This document shows positions 51,299 through 59,954 of a stretch of 64,000 nucleotides of DNA, in pieces (positions within the stretch are counted from its first letter, which is position 1; each line of letters starts with the position of its first letter). The DNA is from Streptomyces albofaciens JCM 4342. GTDB lineage: Bacteria; Actinomycetota; Actinomycetes; Streptomycetales; Streptomycetaceae. The position numbers and the translations under genes were made by a program. The notes beneath the pieces are model-generated. The model did not search any database. It saw nothing but the letters and a program-made list of their open reading frames with translations, and was not told the origin of the DNA. Location of the stretch: the NCBI RefSeq assembly GCF_008634025.1, contig NZ_PDCM01000001.1:1354001-1418000 (forward strand). The letters run 5' to 3'.

Positions 51299-52882
51299 TC
51301 ATCCGGCGCCTTGGATGCGCAGCGCCAGCGCCGGGCAGCGGCGCACCGCGAGCTGCGCGCGGCGGCGCATCCGGGCGGGCAGCGGCATGGTGGCGCGCTC
51401 CGGGTAGCCGTCGGCGCCTAGCCGGACCATGCCGGGTACGAGGTCGGCGCACAGGCCGTGGCCCTGGCACAGCGTCCAGTCCACGAGCAGCCGCTGATCG
51501 GGCGCGGGGGACCGGGGCGCCGGGGACCGGGGAGCGGGCGTCGCCGCGTGGCCACCGGCGTGCCGCCCACCGCCGGTTCCGGGCGGGCCACCGCCGTCCG
51601 CCTCCTCGCCGGTCACCGGCAGTACGCCGAGCACCGGACGGCCGCACCCGGCACCGCGCGCGTGCCCGGCGAACTCCTCGGGGAAGGCGGCCAGTGCCGA
51701 GGCGACGAAGCGGGCGGTGCCGTCGGGATGGCTGCACGCACCGCGCCGTTCCACGGCCCGCATCCGGGCCCGTACGGCATCCAGCGCGCGCTGTCCGCCG
51801 CCGCTCACCGCCTGGCCAAGAGCATCGGCAAGCGCGGGCAGGCCCAGCACGCAAGGCCCGCACTGCCCGGCGGACTCGGCCGCCATCCAGCGCGCGACCC
51901 GTACGGTCTCGCCCGCCGGGCAGGTCACCTCCGGCAGCGGCAGAACCGCGCCCGCCCCGAGCACCGCGCCGTATGCGGCCAGGGCCTCGCGGGTGAGGAC
52001 GGCTGTGGCGGCGGCGGACGGCGGCAGCCAGGTGCCGTGGTAGCCGCCGATGAGCACGCCCCGGCCGGGGGAGAGCCCGCACAGGGCCAGTACGCGGGCG
52101 AGCGGCACCCCGGTCGGCGCTTCCACGACCCGCTCCCCGGCCACGGTCAGCAGGACGGTGCCGGGCTCGGCGGGGTCGCCGGTGTTGCGGTAACCGAGGG
52201 CGCCGAGCCGGGCGGCGACGGCGAGCTGGGCGTACGTCTCGGTGTTGGACAGCAGGGTCGGCAGGCCGTTCAGGCCGCGCTCGCTGGAGCGGACCTTGCG
52301 GCCCGAGGGCAGGCCGGGGCCCCGGCTGAGGCCGTCGGTGAGCGCGGTGCCCTCGCCGGTGACGAAGCGTTCCGTCAGCAGCTGTGCCCGCACCGGCGTG
52401 GACAGCGGACCGCGTTCGGCGATCGCCCGGCGCACCGAGCGGGCCACGTCCGCGCGCGTCACCCCGACCGCGACCTCCTCGGCGCCGAGCGCCCGCGCGG
52501 CCAGCAGCGCCCCGTCCAGCACCAGATGCGGCGCGTACAGCAGCAGCGCCGTGTCCTTGAGGCAACCGGGCTCGCCCTCACTCCCGTTGACGACCACGGC
52601 GGCACGCCCGTCCGCGCGCCGCCGCGCCTCCAGTACGGCGCTCAGCTTGCGCGCGAAAGGGAAGCCCGCGCCGCCGCGGCCGCGCAGACCGGTGTCCTCG
52701 GCCAGCGCCACCAGTTCGCTCGCGGACAGGTCGGGCGGGCTGCCGTGCCGGGCCAGGTGCGCGACCCGGTCCAGCCGTTCCGTCCCGTCCAGCCCGGCCA
52801 GCAACCGGGGCGGCCCGAGCGTGGCGAGCGTCGGTACGGCGGGTGTGCGTCCTGCGGCGGGCAGCACATGGCGGTACGTCAT
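51299..52882 (-). CDS. NuoF-like NADH dehydrogenase subunit fused to a ferredoxin
   Basis: A 527-residue protein. Residues 1-420 match complex I subunit F: FMN/NADH site GLRGRGGAGFPFARK (about 65-79), NGSEGEPGCLKDTALLL, SLBB domain with SNTETYAQLAVAARLG, and the FeS region ESAGQCGPC with Cys341, Cys344 and a distal Cys383. The first Cys of the usual ESCG-x-C-x2-C set is Ala here, so one N3-cluster ligand is missing. After a Pro/Gly linker, residues 465-527 form a single-cluster ferredoxin with C-x2-H-x2-C (Cys472, Cys478) and RRCPA (Cys516), the 3Fe-4S pattern of P450-type ferredoxins. ATG 52882 overlaps the upstream membrane gene (ATGA). Probably oxidises NAD(P)H and passes electrons on. Confidence 0.9.
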   Translation of the reverse strand: MTYRHVLPAAGRTPAVPTLATLGPPRLLAGLDGTERLDRVAHLARHGSPPDLSASELVALAEDTGLRGRGGAGFPFARKLSAVLEARRRADGRAAVVVNGSEGEPGCLKDTALLLYAPHLVLDGALLAARALGAEEVAVGVTRADVARSVRRAIAERGPLSTPVRAQLLTERFVTGEGTALTDGLSRGPGLPSGRKVRSSERGLNGLPTLLSNTETYAQLAVAARLGALGYRNTGDPAEPGTVLLTVAGERVVEAPTGVPLARVLALCGLSPGRGVLIGGYHGTWLPPSAAATAVLTREALAAYGAVLGAGAVLPLPEVTCPAGETVRVARWMAAESAGQCGPCVLGLPALADALGQAVSGGGQRALDAVRARMRAVERRGACSHPDGTARFVASALAAFPEEFAGHARGAGCGRPVLGVLPVTGEEADGGGPPGTGGGRHAGGHAATPAPRSPAPRSPAPDQRLLVDWTLCQGHGLCADLVPGMVRLGADGYPERATMPLPARMRRRAQLAVRRCPALALRIQGAG

Positions 52883-53535
52883 GACCGGCCGCCCGGTGCC
52901 TGGGCCTGCCGCGACATCCGCACCCGCGACATCCGCACCCGCAACACGAGCACCACCGCGACGCCCGCCACACACAGCAGGTAGGCAGCCGTCGCCCAAT
53001 CAGCCGCCGGTCGGCCCGACTTCAGCCCGTGCACCAGCGCCGCGCACCACGCCGCGTACGCGCCCATGTGCAGCAGCCGCCACCACCGCGACCCGCGCCG
53101 CGAGGTGAACGCGCCGCGCACCGCGCCCGTCACCGCCGCCGCGAGGAACAGGTAGCCCGCCAGTGTGCCGAGGCCGATGAGCAGCGGGCGGCCGCCGTCG
53201 GCGAACGGCACCGCGGCGGCAGCGCCGCTGGTCCGGCCGCGGGCGACCTTCACCCCGATGTGCAGGGCGAGGAAGCCGAGTCCCGCGACACCGGTGCCGC
53301 GGTGCACGGCCTGGGCGACCAGCCGGTGGCCGGAGTGCAGCAGCATCCGGTCGGTGGCGGCCAGGCCCCACAGCACGGTGCCGGTCAGCGAGACCAGCGC
53401 GAGCACGCCGGCGCCGAAGTCCAGGAAGTCCAGGGCGCGTCGGGGCGCGCCGGCACGGGTGGCCACGGCCAGGAAGAGGAGCACGACGGCCGGCAGCGCC
53501 GGGCGCAGAACGGTCCGCAGACGGGAAGCGGGCAT
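52879..53535 (-). CDS. Ferric reductase-like b-type membrane protein
   Basis: A 218-residue protein with about six membrane segments. It looks like the membrane domain of ferric reductases and MsrQ/cytochrome b-type proteins: His residues recur in HSGHRLVAQAVHRGTGV, FLALHIGVKVARG, LLHMGAYAAWCAALVHGL, spaced to bind heme. Segment one is PALPAVVLLFLAVATRA. The ATG at 53535 follows AAGGAGG by 7 nt; a longer open reading upstream has no coding character. The stop overlaps the NuoF-fusion start. The last segment ends with a duplicated MSRVRMSRQ. Heme binding is inferred from pattern. Confidence 0.85.
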   Translation of the reverse strand: MPASRLRTVLRPALPAVVLLFLAVATRAGAPRRALDFLDFGAGVLALVSLTGTVLWGLAATDRMLLHSGHRLVAQAVHRGTGVAGLGFLALHIGVKVARGRTSGAAAAVPFADGGRPLLIGLGTLAGYLFLAAAVTGAVRGAFTSRRGSRWWRLLHMGAYAAWCAALVHGLKSGRPAADWATAAYLLCVAGVAVVLVLRVRMSRVRMSRQAQAPGGRS

Positions 53536-53965
53536 CGGGCCTCCTTGAGGAGGGGCAGCATGAGGAGGGGAAGGAGAGGGGGAGGGGGAAGGGAAGGGGA
53601 AGCGCGGAATGCGGCCGGGGGCGGTGAGGTGCCGCGTGCGCCGCTCAGGCCGTGACCGGTCCACGCCTGCGCGATTCACCGCGGAATTCGCCATGGTTTT
53701 CCGTTTCCGTGACCGGGTCCCGCCGGGTGCGCAAAGGCGGGTACCGAACGGCGGTGATCGGGGTGTGCAGCAGCATCACGGAAGGCCGCCGGGGCGTCCT
53801 GCGGTTTATCGCGCTGTGACAAATTCCTGCACCGGCATCGAAGTTACGGCGGGTAACTCCGGATGGTGCCCCTCCAAGCAGGACCACCGCCCGGAGCGCG
53901 TCCGCACCGTGCCGCCGGGCAGCAGGGCCGCAATCCCTCCGCATCACGCCAGGAACGAGGTAGCG
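53536..53965. promoter_or_regulatory. 430-bp divergent gap between the redox cluster and the PucR gene
   Basis: No gene seen. The first 60 bp are G-rich (runs of GGGGAA-type purines). Between about 53805 and 53865 the sequence is AT-richer, with TTTATCG and GTTACGGCGGGTAAC (a GTTAC-N5-GTAAC inverted repeat at about 53844-53858), a candidate operator for the divergent regulator. ACGAGG near 53955 precedes the PucR start. Confidence 0.5.
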
Positions 53966-55021
53966 ATGTGTGATCTCCTGACCCGCATCTGGTCACGCCC
54001 CCGCGGTGAATGGACCCGCGTTCTGAAGAAGGAACTCCCGGCGCTCGCCGGGAAGGTGACCGAGGAGCTGCGGAGCGGCTTTCCCGCCTTTTCCGCACTT
54101 CTCGCGGAAATGGGCGCCGAAGAGGCCCGCTGGGCAGTGGAACAGGCCATGCTGGTGGCGCTCGGCTACCAGGAGACCGCGGAACGCGCCCGGCGCCCCA
54201 AGGACCTCGTCGTCACCCCGCTGCCGGTCGCGCCCGCCCGCCGCGAACTGTTCGCCGCGCTCTGCGGCACCAAGGACGTCTCCGATGTCGCCCTCTGCGA
54301 GGTGGCCCGCTGCGCCGGCTGGCCCGTACCGGCCTTCGTCCAGGCCATCGCCCTCGCCTCGCCCGCCGAAGCGCCCCAGCTGGCCGCCGCCCTCGGGGAC
54401 GCCCTGATCGGCACGGTGGACGGCGACACCTGCCTGCTCGTGCCCGATCCCGGTACGCAGACCCGGGCCCGCCTGGAGGCCGCGCTCAAGGGGCGGGCGG
54501 CGGCGGTCGGCCACGCCGTACCGGCCGGTGACACCTCCTCCTCGCTGCGCTGGGCGCGCGCTCTGCTGGCCCTCTCGCCCGGCCGCGGCGGCCCCGACAC
54601 GCGCCCGGCCTTCGTCGACGACCACCTCTCGGCGCTGCTCCTCCTCCAGGACGAATCGCTGGCCCGGGCGCTGTCCTCGCGCTGGCTGAGCCCGCTGGAC
54701 GACCTGACCCCGCGACAGAGCGAGCGGCTGGAGGTCACCCTGCTGGCCTGGCTGGAAGGCGGTGGCGCGCCGGAGGCGGCGAAGGTGCTCCAGGTGCATC
54801 CGCAGACGGTGCGCTACCGCCTGCGGCAGATCGAGAAGCTCTTCGGACCCGCGCTGCGCGATCCGCGCACCCGCTTCGAGCTGGAGATGGCGCTGCGCAG
54901 CCGCCGTCTGATGGCCCACGTACGGCGCTACCGCTCACGGGCCGGGCGCCGGGCGCGGGCCGTCGCCTCCACCATCCGCCCGCTGGGCATGGCCCGGGAG
55001 GCCCGGGTCAACGGGCTGTGA
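53966..55021 (+). CDS. PucR-type helix-turn-helix regulator
   Basis: A 351-residue regulator with the C-terminal PucR DNA-binding domain: TLLAWLEGGGAPEAAKVLQV then HPQTVRYRLRQIEKLFGPAL is the characteristic helix-turn-helix. The front resembles the effector-binding part of CdaR/PucR family members (LWSRPRGEWTRVLKKEL-like start, central GDALIGTVDGDTCLLVPD). ATG 53966 is used. It diverges from the redox cluster, so it probably controls it. A short basic tail after the HTH is unusual. Effector unknown. Confidence 0.88.
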   Translation: MCDLLTRIWSRPRGEWTRVLKKELPALAGKVTEELRSGFPAFSALLAEMGAEEARWAVEQAMLVALGYQETAERARRPKDLVVTPLPVAPARRELFAALCGTKDVSDVALCEVARCAGWPVPAFVQAIALASPAEAPQLAAALGDALIGTVDGDTCLLVPDPGTQTRARLEAALKGRAAAVGHAVPAGDTSSSLRWARALLALSPGRGGPDTRPAFVDDHLSALLLLQDESLARALSSRWLSPLDDLTPRQSERLEVTLLAWLEGGGAPEAAKVLQVHPQTVRYRLRQIEKLFGPALRDPRTRFELEMALRSRRLMAHVRRYRSRAGRRARAVASTIRPLGMAREARVNGL

Positions 55022-55203
55022 CGGCGCACCCCGACCGCGGCGGCCCCGGGCTCCCCTCCGGGGCCGCCGCTCCGCCCGCCGCCGCTGCGGTTACGCTGGG
55101 GCGGACACCGGTGGTACGGCTGGCAGGACCGATGCGACCAGCAGAACCGGTGCGGCTAGTAGAACTGGTACGACCGGTACGGCTCACGGAAAGGAGTGCA
55201 CAC

Positions 55204-55509
55204 ATGCAGCGCTGCGCCGACGCCTGGCGGCTGTACGTGGGCGCGCTCTTCTTCCTGCTCTCCGGATTCCTGCTCGCCCAGAGCGGGCTGGCCCCCGCGT
55301 TCGCCGCCGCCGCGACCACCGCCGCCGTGCTGCTGCTGTGCCGCGCCTTCCTGGCCGCCGTACTCGCCCGGCCCGAACCGCCGGGCCGCGTCCGCACCGC
55401 CCTGCGCGACCGGGAACGCCGTACGGCCTTCCTGCCACAGCGCGATCCCGACGCCGCCGGCCGTCCGCGGCCCAGGGCACCCGGCCGTTCCCTCCCGACG
55501 GCCGCGTAG
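55204..55509 (+). CDS. Small membrane protein
   Basis: A 101-residue protein; residues 10-30 (LYVGALFFLLSGFLLAQSG) and 31-53 (APAFAAAATTAAVLLLCRAF) are two membrane segments. A basic tail rich in Arg and Pro (DRERRTAFLPQRDPDAAGRP) follows. It is the typical neighbour of the YidC-like gene 96 bp downstream. ATG 55204 is preceded by GGAG at about 9 nt. No function known. Confidence 0.65.
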   Translation: MQRCADAWRLYVGALFFLLSGFLLAQSGLAPAFAAAATTAAVLLLCRAFLAAVLARPEPPGRVRTALRDRERRTAFLPQRDPDAAGRPRPRAPGRSLPTAA

Positions 55510-55605
55510 GCGCTTCCACCTCGCACCCGTGCGGGGGCTCCGGCCCGCGCGGCTCGTCACGCCGACCTCTTCCCCGGCACGACGAGACCCGTGGAGGGCT
55601 CACCC

Positions 55606-56373
55606 ATGTCCGTTTTCTCCACCCTGGGCAGCGCGCTGACCCAGGCCGCCGACCTCATCGAACCGCTCTTCGGCGGCTCCGCGACGGCCGCCGCGATCAT
55701 CCTCTTCACCCTGTGCGTACGCGCCGCCCTGCACCCGCTCGCCCGCGCCGCCGCCCGCGGCGAGAAGACCCGCGCCGCGCACGCCCCGCGCCTGGCCGAG
55801 CTGCGGCGCAAGTACGCCAAGGACCCGGAACGGCTGCGCGAGGCGACGCTCGCGCTCTACGCCGAGACCGGCTCCTCACCGCTGGCCGGCTGCCTGCCGG
55901 CGCTCCTGCAACTCCCCGTCTTCTTCCTCATGTACCACCTGTTCACCGACGACGGCAGCGGCCTGCTCGGGCACACGCTGCTGGGCGCGCCGCTCGGCGG
56001 CCACTGGTCGCAGGCCCTCGCGGACGGCGGGCCGTTCGGGCCGCACGGGCTGGTGTACCTCGCGCTGTTCGGCCTGGCCGCGGCGGTCGCCTTCTGGAAC
56101 TACCGGCGGGCGCGTACGACGATGGCGCGGAGTGCCGAGGGGGGACCGGCTGCCGACGGTGCGGTGCCCGGTCTCGGCGGCATGCTCAAGATCATGCCGC
56201 TGCTGTCCTTCGGGACGCTGATCAGCGTCGCGGTGCTGCCGCTGGCGGCGGCGCTCTACCTGGCGACGACCACGGCGTGGACGGCGTGCGAGCGGGCGCT
56301 GCTGCACCGGGGCGGTGGCGCGGACCGTACGCCGGAGAAGGGGGGCGCGGCCCCGGCCCGTACCGCCGGGTAA
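55606..56373 (+). CDS. YidC/Oxa1-family membrane insertase homologue
   Basis: A 255-residue protein of the YidC/Oxa1 family, which helps insert membrane proteins. The family core is visible: LCVRAALHPLARAAARGEKT (segment 1 and the positively charged cytoplasmic loop), LRRKYAKDPERLREATLALY, LPALLQLPVFFLMYHLF (segment 2) and later two more segments (LVYLALFGLAAAVAFWNY; LLSFGTLISVAVLPLAAALY). It is shorter than the main YidC and lacks a large periplasmic domain, so it is a second paralogue. ATG 55606 follows GGAGGG at 8 nt. The main yidC is expected elsewhere. Confidence 0.88.
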   Translation: MSVFSTLGSALTQAADLIEPLFGGSATAAAIILFTLCVRAALHPLARAAARGEKTRAAHAPRLAELRRKYAKDPERLREATLALYAETGSSPLAGCLPALLQLPVFFLMYHLFTDDGSGLLGHTLLGAPLGGHWSQALADGGPFGPHGLVYLALFGLAAAVAFWNYRRARTTMARSAEGGPAADGAVPGLGGMLKIMPLLSFGTLISVAVLPLAAALYLATTTAWTACERALLHRGGGADRTPEKGGAAPARTAG

Positions 56374-56510
56374 CGGTCCAGTACGTGAACCGGGTCTTGC
56401 GGAGCGGACGCCGTTCTTGGACGATCGTCCGAATCGCTCGATGGCCGTCCCCATCGGCCGGTCCGGGAGAGCCCTCCCGGACCGACCCTTCGACCACGGG
56501 AGTTGTACCG

Positions 56511-57368
56511 ATGAAGCTGCTGCGTGTCGGTCCGGTGGGGGCGGAACGCCCGGCGCTGCTCGACGAGGAGGGCGCCCTGCGCGACCTGTCGTCGCTGGTC
56601 ACGGACATCGACGGTGCTCTGCTGGCGGACGCCCCGGCCCGCACGCGGATACGGGCCGCGGCCGCCGCCGGAGTGCTGCCGCGCCTGGACCCGGCCGGGC
56701 TGCGCACCGGCCCGCCCGTCGCCCGGATCGGCAAGGTCGTGTGCATCGGGCTGAACTACCACGACCACGCCCGCGAGACCGGCGCCGCCGTACCGGCCGA
56801 ACCGATCGTCTTCATGAAGGCGCCCGACACGGTCGTCGGCCCGTACGACCCGGTGCTGGTGCCGCGCGGCAGCGTGAAGACCGACTGGGAGGCCGAACTG
56901 GCCGTCGTCATCGGCCGGACCGCGCGCTATCTGGAGACCGACGACGAGGCCCGCGCCGCCGTCGCCGGCTACACGATCGCGCACGACGTCTCCGAGCGCG
57001 AGTTCCAGATCGAGCGCGGCGGCCAGTGGGACAAGGGCAAGAACTGCGAGACGTTCAACCCGCTGGGCCCGTGGCTGGTGACCGCCGACGAGGTGCCCGA
57101 CCCGCAGGTGCTGGGCGTACGGCTGTGGGTCAACGGCACGCTGCGGCAGGACGGCACGACCGCCGAGCAGATCTTCCCGGTGGCCGAAGTCGTCCGCTAC
57201 CTCAGCCGGTTCATGACCCTGTACCCGGGCGACGTCATCAACACCGGCACCCCGGCGGGTGTGGCGATGGGCTGCCCCGAGCCGAAGCCGTACCTGCGCG
57301 CCGGTGACGTGGTGGAGCTGGAGATCGACGGCCTGGGGCGGCAGCGGCAGGAGCTGAAGGCGGCCTGA
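56511..57368 (+). CDS. Fumarylacetoacetate hydrolase family protein
   Basis: A 285-residue FAH-superfamily protein, the group of metal-dependent C-C hydrolases, isomerases and decarboxylases acting on 2-oxo acids. Signature regions: GLNYHDHARETGA, FMKAPDTVVGP, DWEAELAVVIGRTARYL (metal Glu pair), AGYTIAHDVSEREFQIERGG, KNCETFNPLGPWL, and NTGTPAGVAMG. The N-terminal 70 residues form the small leading domain. Start at ATG 56511. Could be a 2-hydroxyhepta-diene-dioate isomerase-like or oxaloacetate-decarboxylase-like enzyme; family membership is sure, the reaction is not. Confidence 0.92.
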   Translation: MKLLRVGPVGAERPALLDEEGALRDLSSLVTDIDGALLADAPARTRIRAAAAAGVLPRLDPAGLRTGPPVARIGKVVCIGLNYHDHARETGAAVPAEPIVFMKAPDTVVGPYDPVLVPRGSVKTDWEAELAVVIGRTARYLETDDEARAAVAGYTIAHDVSEREFQIERGGQWDKGKNCETFNPLGPWLVTADEVPDPQVLGVRLWVNGTLRQDGTTAEQIFPVAEVVRYLSRFMTLYPGDVINTGTPAGVAMGCPEPKPYLRAGDVVELEIDGLGRQRQELKAA

Positions 57369-57500
57369 CGGGGCCTCAGGCCTGGGTGACGGCGGGGCGG
57401 TCGGCTGGCGGCGGTGCGACTGTCGGCTGGACAGGGGGACTCGCCGTACGGGTGCGCGGGCCGACCGGCCGCCCGGCCTCTCTACGCACATAGTGTGTAT

Positions 57501-59390
57501 ATGCCTGCAAAAAAGACAAAACGGTCCCATGTGGTGGGTGCCGCTGCACTGGGAGCCGTCGCCGCCGTGCTCCTCGGCCTGTTCGCGGCGTTCGGCTTCG
57601 CGGCCCCGCTGCCCGACGGGCTCGGCCCGTGCCTGGGGGACGGCTGCCCGTCCTCGTACGACGATCCGAACAACGGACCGGTGGCCGGCCGGGACGAGAA
57701 CCTCAACATCTTCGTCGGCGGCGACTTCCGCGTCGGCGGCTCGGCGGCGGAGGCCGAAGGGAAGGTCGTCACGCTCGGCGGTTTCGAGATGAACAAGACC
57801 GGCGGGTCCGGCGTCTACAACGTGGGTATCGCGGTGGGTTCCCGGGTGCCGCCGCCCAACGGCTCCGACTTCCTGACCGTGGGCGGCGACGTCACCATCG
57901 CCCCCGGGCAGCGGCTGCTCGCCGAGGAGGGCAGCACCCACGGCGTCGTCGCCTACGAGGGCCGGCTCACCGGCACCGTGATTCCCCAGGCCGACCAGCG
58001 GCCCGGCGCCGCCGACCCGTACCGCAGGCTGGTGCCCGACCTCACGGCGAGCAGCCGGTGCTACGCGCGGACCGGGAACGGGCCGCGGCCCGCCACCGGC
58101 ACCGCCGTCAACCAGGGCTACTCGACGGTCTTCACCGGGGACGGCAGGTCCGCCCTCCAGGTCTTCAACGTCGACTTCGACCTGGCGGGACGCAACGGCG
58201 GCGCCCAGGGCATCACCTTCACCGGAATCCCGGAGGGCGCGACCGTCCTGGTCAACATGCTCGGGGACGCCCGTACGATCAACACGTACATCGGACACGA
58301 CCTCCAGCCGCGCGGCATCCGCCAGCGGCTGCTGTGGAACTTCCCGGACGCGAACACGGTCGAGTTCAAGGGCAGCGCGCAGTTCCAGGGGAGTGTGCTG
58401 GTCGGCAAGCAGGGCAGTACGACGACGGTGTCGGTACCGGGCATGAACGGCCGGTTCTTCACGGTCGGTTCGCTGGTGCACACCTCGACGTCCGGCTCCG
58501 AGATGCACAGCTATCCGTTCGACGGCGACCTGCCGGACTGCCGGGAGCAGACCCCGACGCCCAGCCCGACGGCCAGTCCGTCGCCCAGTCCTACGGAGCC
58601 GACCCCGTCGCCGAGTCCTACGGAGCCGTCGCCGTCGCCGACCGAGCCGAGTCCGTCGCCGACCGAGCCCAGCCCGTCGCCGACGGAACCGTCACCGAGT
58701 CCCACGGAGCCGTCACCGAGTCCGACCGAGCCGAGTCCGTCACCGACCGAACCGTCGCCTTCGCCCACGGAGCCGTCGCCTTCGCCCACGGAGCCGTCGC
58801 CGTCGCCCACGGAGCCGACTCCGTCGCCGACCGAGCCCAGCCCGTCGCCCACGGAGCCGACTCCGTCGCCGACCGAGCCCAGCCCGTCGCCCACGGAGCC
58901 GACTCCGTCGCCGACCGAGCCCAGCCCGTCGCCCACGGAGCCGACTCCGAGCCCGACCGAGCCGTCACCGAGCCCGACGGTCCCCTCACCGAGTCCGACC
59001 GAGCCGATCCCAACCCCGACCGAGCCGACCCCGTCGCCGACGGAGCCGACTCCGGGCCCGACGGACCCGACCCCGGACCCGACGGACCCGACCCCCGGCC
59101 CGACGGAGCCGACTCCGGGCCCCACGGAGCCGACCCCGGGCCCCACGGACCCGACCCCGGACCCGACCTCCCCCGAGCCGACGCCAACCCCGACCTCAAC
59201 TCACACCCCCGCCCCACCCTTACTCCCACTCCCACTCCCACCCACTCCTCCCACACCCCCCTGCCCAGCCCCGCCCCCACCTCCACCGACGGCGGGGATC
59301 AGCTGGCGCACAGTGGCAGCGGGTTCCGGGATCCGTTGTTCATCGGGGCGGCGGTGGCCACCGTCATCAGCGGTGTGGTGCTCGTACTGA
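57501..59390 (+). CDS. Choice-of-anchor A surface protein, apparently frameshifted at its C-terminus
   Basis: A 629-residue secreted protein. A basic start and hydrophobic stretch ([20 protein letters not shown]) form the signal. Residues about 45-340 look like the choice-of-anchor A domain, with [29 protein letters not shown] and [16 protein letters not shown]. Then about 200 residues of PSPSPTEP repeats. In this frame the end is Pro-rich without an anchor and holds a rare TTA codon at 59220. In the -1 frame, bases 59303-59419 encode LAHSG, a hydrophobic segment and RTRRRSD: a sortase signal. A single lost base in a C-run near 59205-59218 would explain it. No ribosome binding site precedes ATG 57501; the transcript may be leaderless. 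Confidence 0.85.
   Translation: MPAKKTKRSHVVGAAALGAVAAVLLGLFAAFGFAAPLPDGLGPCLGDGCPSSYDDPNNGPVAGRDENLNIFVGGDFRVGGSAAEAEGKVVTLGGFEMNKTGGSGVYNVGIAVGSRVPPPNGSDFLTVGGDVTIAPGQRLLAEEGSTHGVVAYEGRLTGTVIPQADQRPGAADPYRRLVPDLTASSRCYARTGNGPRPATGTAVNQGYSTVFTGDGRSALQVFNVDFDLAGRNGGAQGITFTGIPEGATVLVNMLGDARTINTYIGHDLQPRGIRQRLLWNFPDANTVEFKGSAQFQGSVLVGKQGSTTTVSVPGMNGRFFTVGSLVHTSTSGSEMHSYPFDGDLPDCREQTPTPSPTASPSPSPTEPTPSPSPTEPSPSPTEPSPSPTEPSPSPTEPSPSPTEPSPSPTEPSPSPTEPSPSPTEPSPSPTEPSPSPTEPTPSPTEPSPSPTEPTPSPTEPSPSPTEPTPSPTEPSPSPTEPTPSPTEPSPSPTVPSPSPTEPIPTPTEPTPSPTEPTPGPTDPTPDPTDPTPGPTEPTPGPTEPTPGPTDPTPDPTSPEPTPTPTSTHTPAPPLLPLPLPPTPPTPPCPAPPPPPPTAGISWRTVAAGSGIRCSSGRRWPPSSAVWCSY
58551..59178. repeat. [14 protein letters not shown] repeat array
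   Basis: About 600 bp of degenerate 12-, 18- and 24-bp repeats (CCGTCGCCGACGGAGCC-type). They encode Pro-Ser/Thr-Pro-Ser-Pro-Thr-Glu-Pro stretches, a wall-spanning stalk. The array lacks stop codons in several frames on both strands, which produces long spurious readings. Confidence 0.92.
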
Positions 59391-59419
59391 TCATCCGCAC
59401 CCGGCGCCGCTCGGACTGA
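59303..59419 (+). pseudogene. Out-of-frame sortase sorting signal of the choice-of-anchor A gene
   Basis: In the -1 frame relative to the main gene: LAHSG at 59303-59317, then the hydrophobic segment [20 protein letters not shown] and the basic tail RTRRRSD before a TGA. This is a complete class E-type cell-wall sorting signal. It can only be used if a base is added or the ribosome slips. Confidence 0.75.
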
Positions 59420-59426
59420 CGAGCCG

Positions 59427-59954
59427 TCAGCCCTCTGGGTGCTGCTCGATGTAGCGCACCAGGGCGTCGACCACCAGCGCGTGGTCGTCGCCCTGGGGGA
59501 GGCCGGAGACCGCGACCGTGCCGACGACTCCCGTACCGCGCAGCCGTACGGGGAAGGCGCCGCCGTGTGCGGCGTAGCGGTCCGGGTCGAGGCGGGAGGA
59601 TTCCTCGAAGGTCCGGCCCTTGGCGCGGAAACGGGCGCCCACCAGGTACGACGACTCCGCGTACCGCTCCACGACGCGGCACTTGCGCTCGATCCACGCG
59701 TCGTTGTCCGCCGACGTACCGGGCAGCGCGCAGTGGAACAGCTGCTGCCCGCCGCGCCGGATGTCCACCGTCACGGCCGCGCCGCGCTCGCGCGCCAGGT
59801 CCGTCAGCAGGCAGCCGAGCCGCCACGCGTCCTCGTTGCCGAAGCGGTCCAGGACCAGGCGGCGTTCCTGCTCCTCCAGTTCGCGGACCTGGTGGCGCGC
59901 CGCCTCCCGCTCGTCGGTGCCGTTCAGCACACCCGTGCCGTTCATGCCGCTCAT
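59427..59954 (-). CDS. UPF0303 / heme-degrading-domain family protein
   Basis: A 175-residue single-domain protein of the UPF0303 family, related to HbpS/GlcG-like folds. LGCLLTDLARERGAAVTVDI opens the core; ALPGTSADNDAWIERKCRVV is characteristic; the end has YAAHGGAFPVRLRGTGVVGTVAVSGLPQGDDH. ATG 59954 overlaps the stop of the oxidoreductase gene (ATGA), so they are coupled. Some relatives bind heme or cobalamin; for this one I infer nothing beyond a small-ligand role. Minus-strand operon with the upstream gene. Confidence 0.85.
   Translation of the reverse strand: MSGMNGTGVLNGTDEREAARHQVRELEEQERRLVLDRFGNEDAWRLGCLLTDLARERGAAVTVDIRRGGQQLFHCALPGTSADNDAWIERKCRVVERYAESSYLVGARFRAKGRTFEESSRLDPDRYAAHGGAFPVRLRGTGVVGTVAVSGLPQGDDHALVVDALVRYIEQHPEG

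Noticed and set aside
58511..59146. Minus-strand reading encoding Gly-Val-Gly-Ser repeats opposite the surface protein gene
   Set aside because: It is the antisense of the PSPSPTEP repeat array, which has no stops in several frames; no ribosome binding site or other support.
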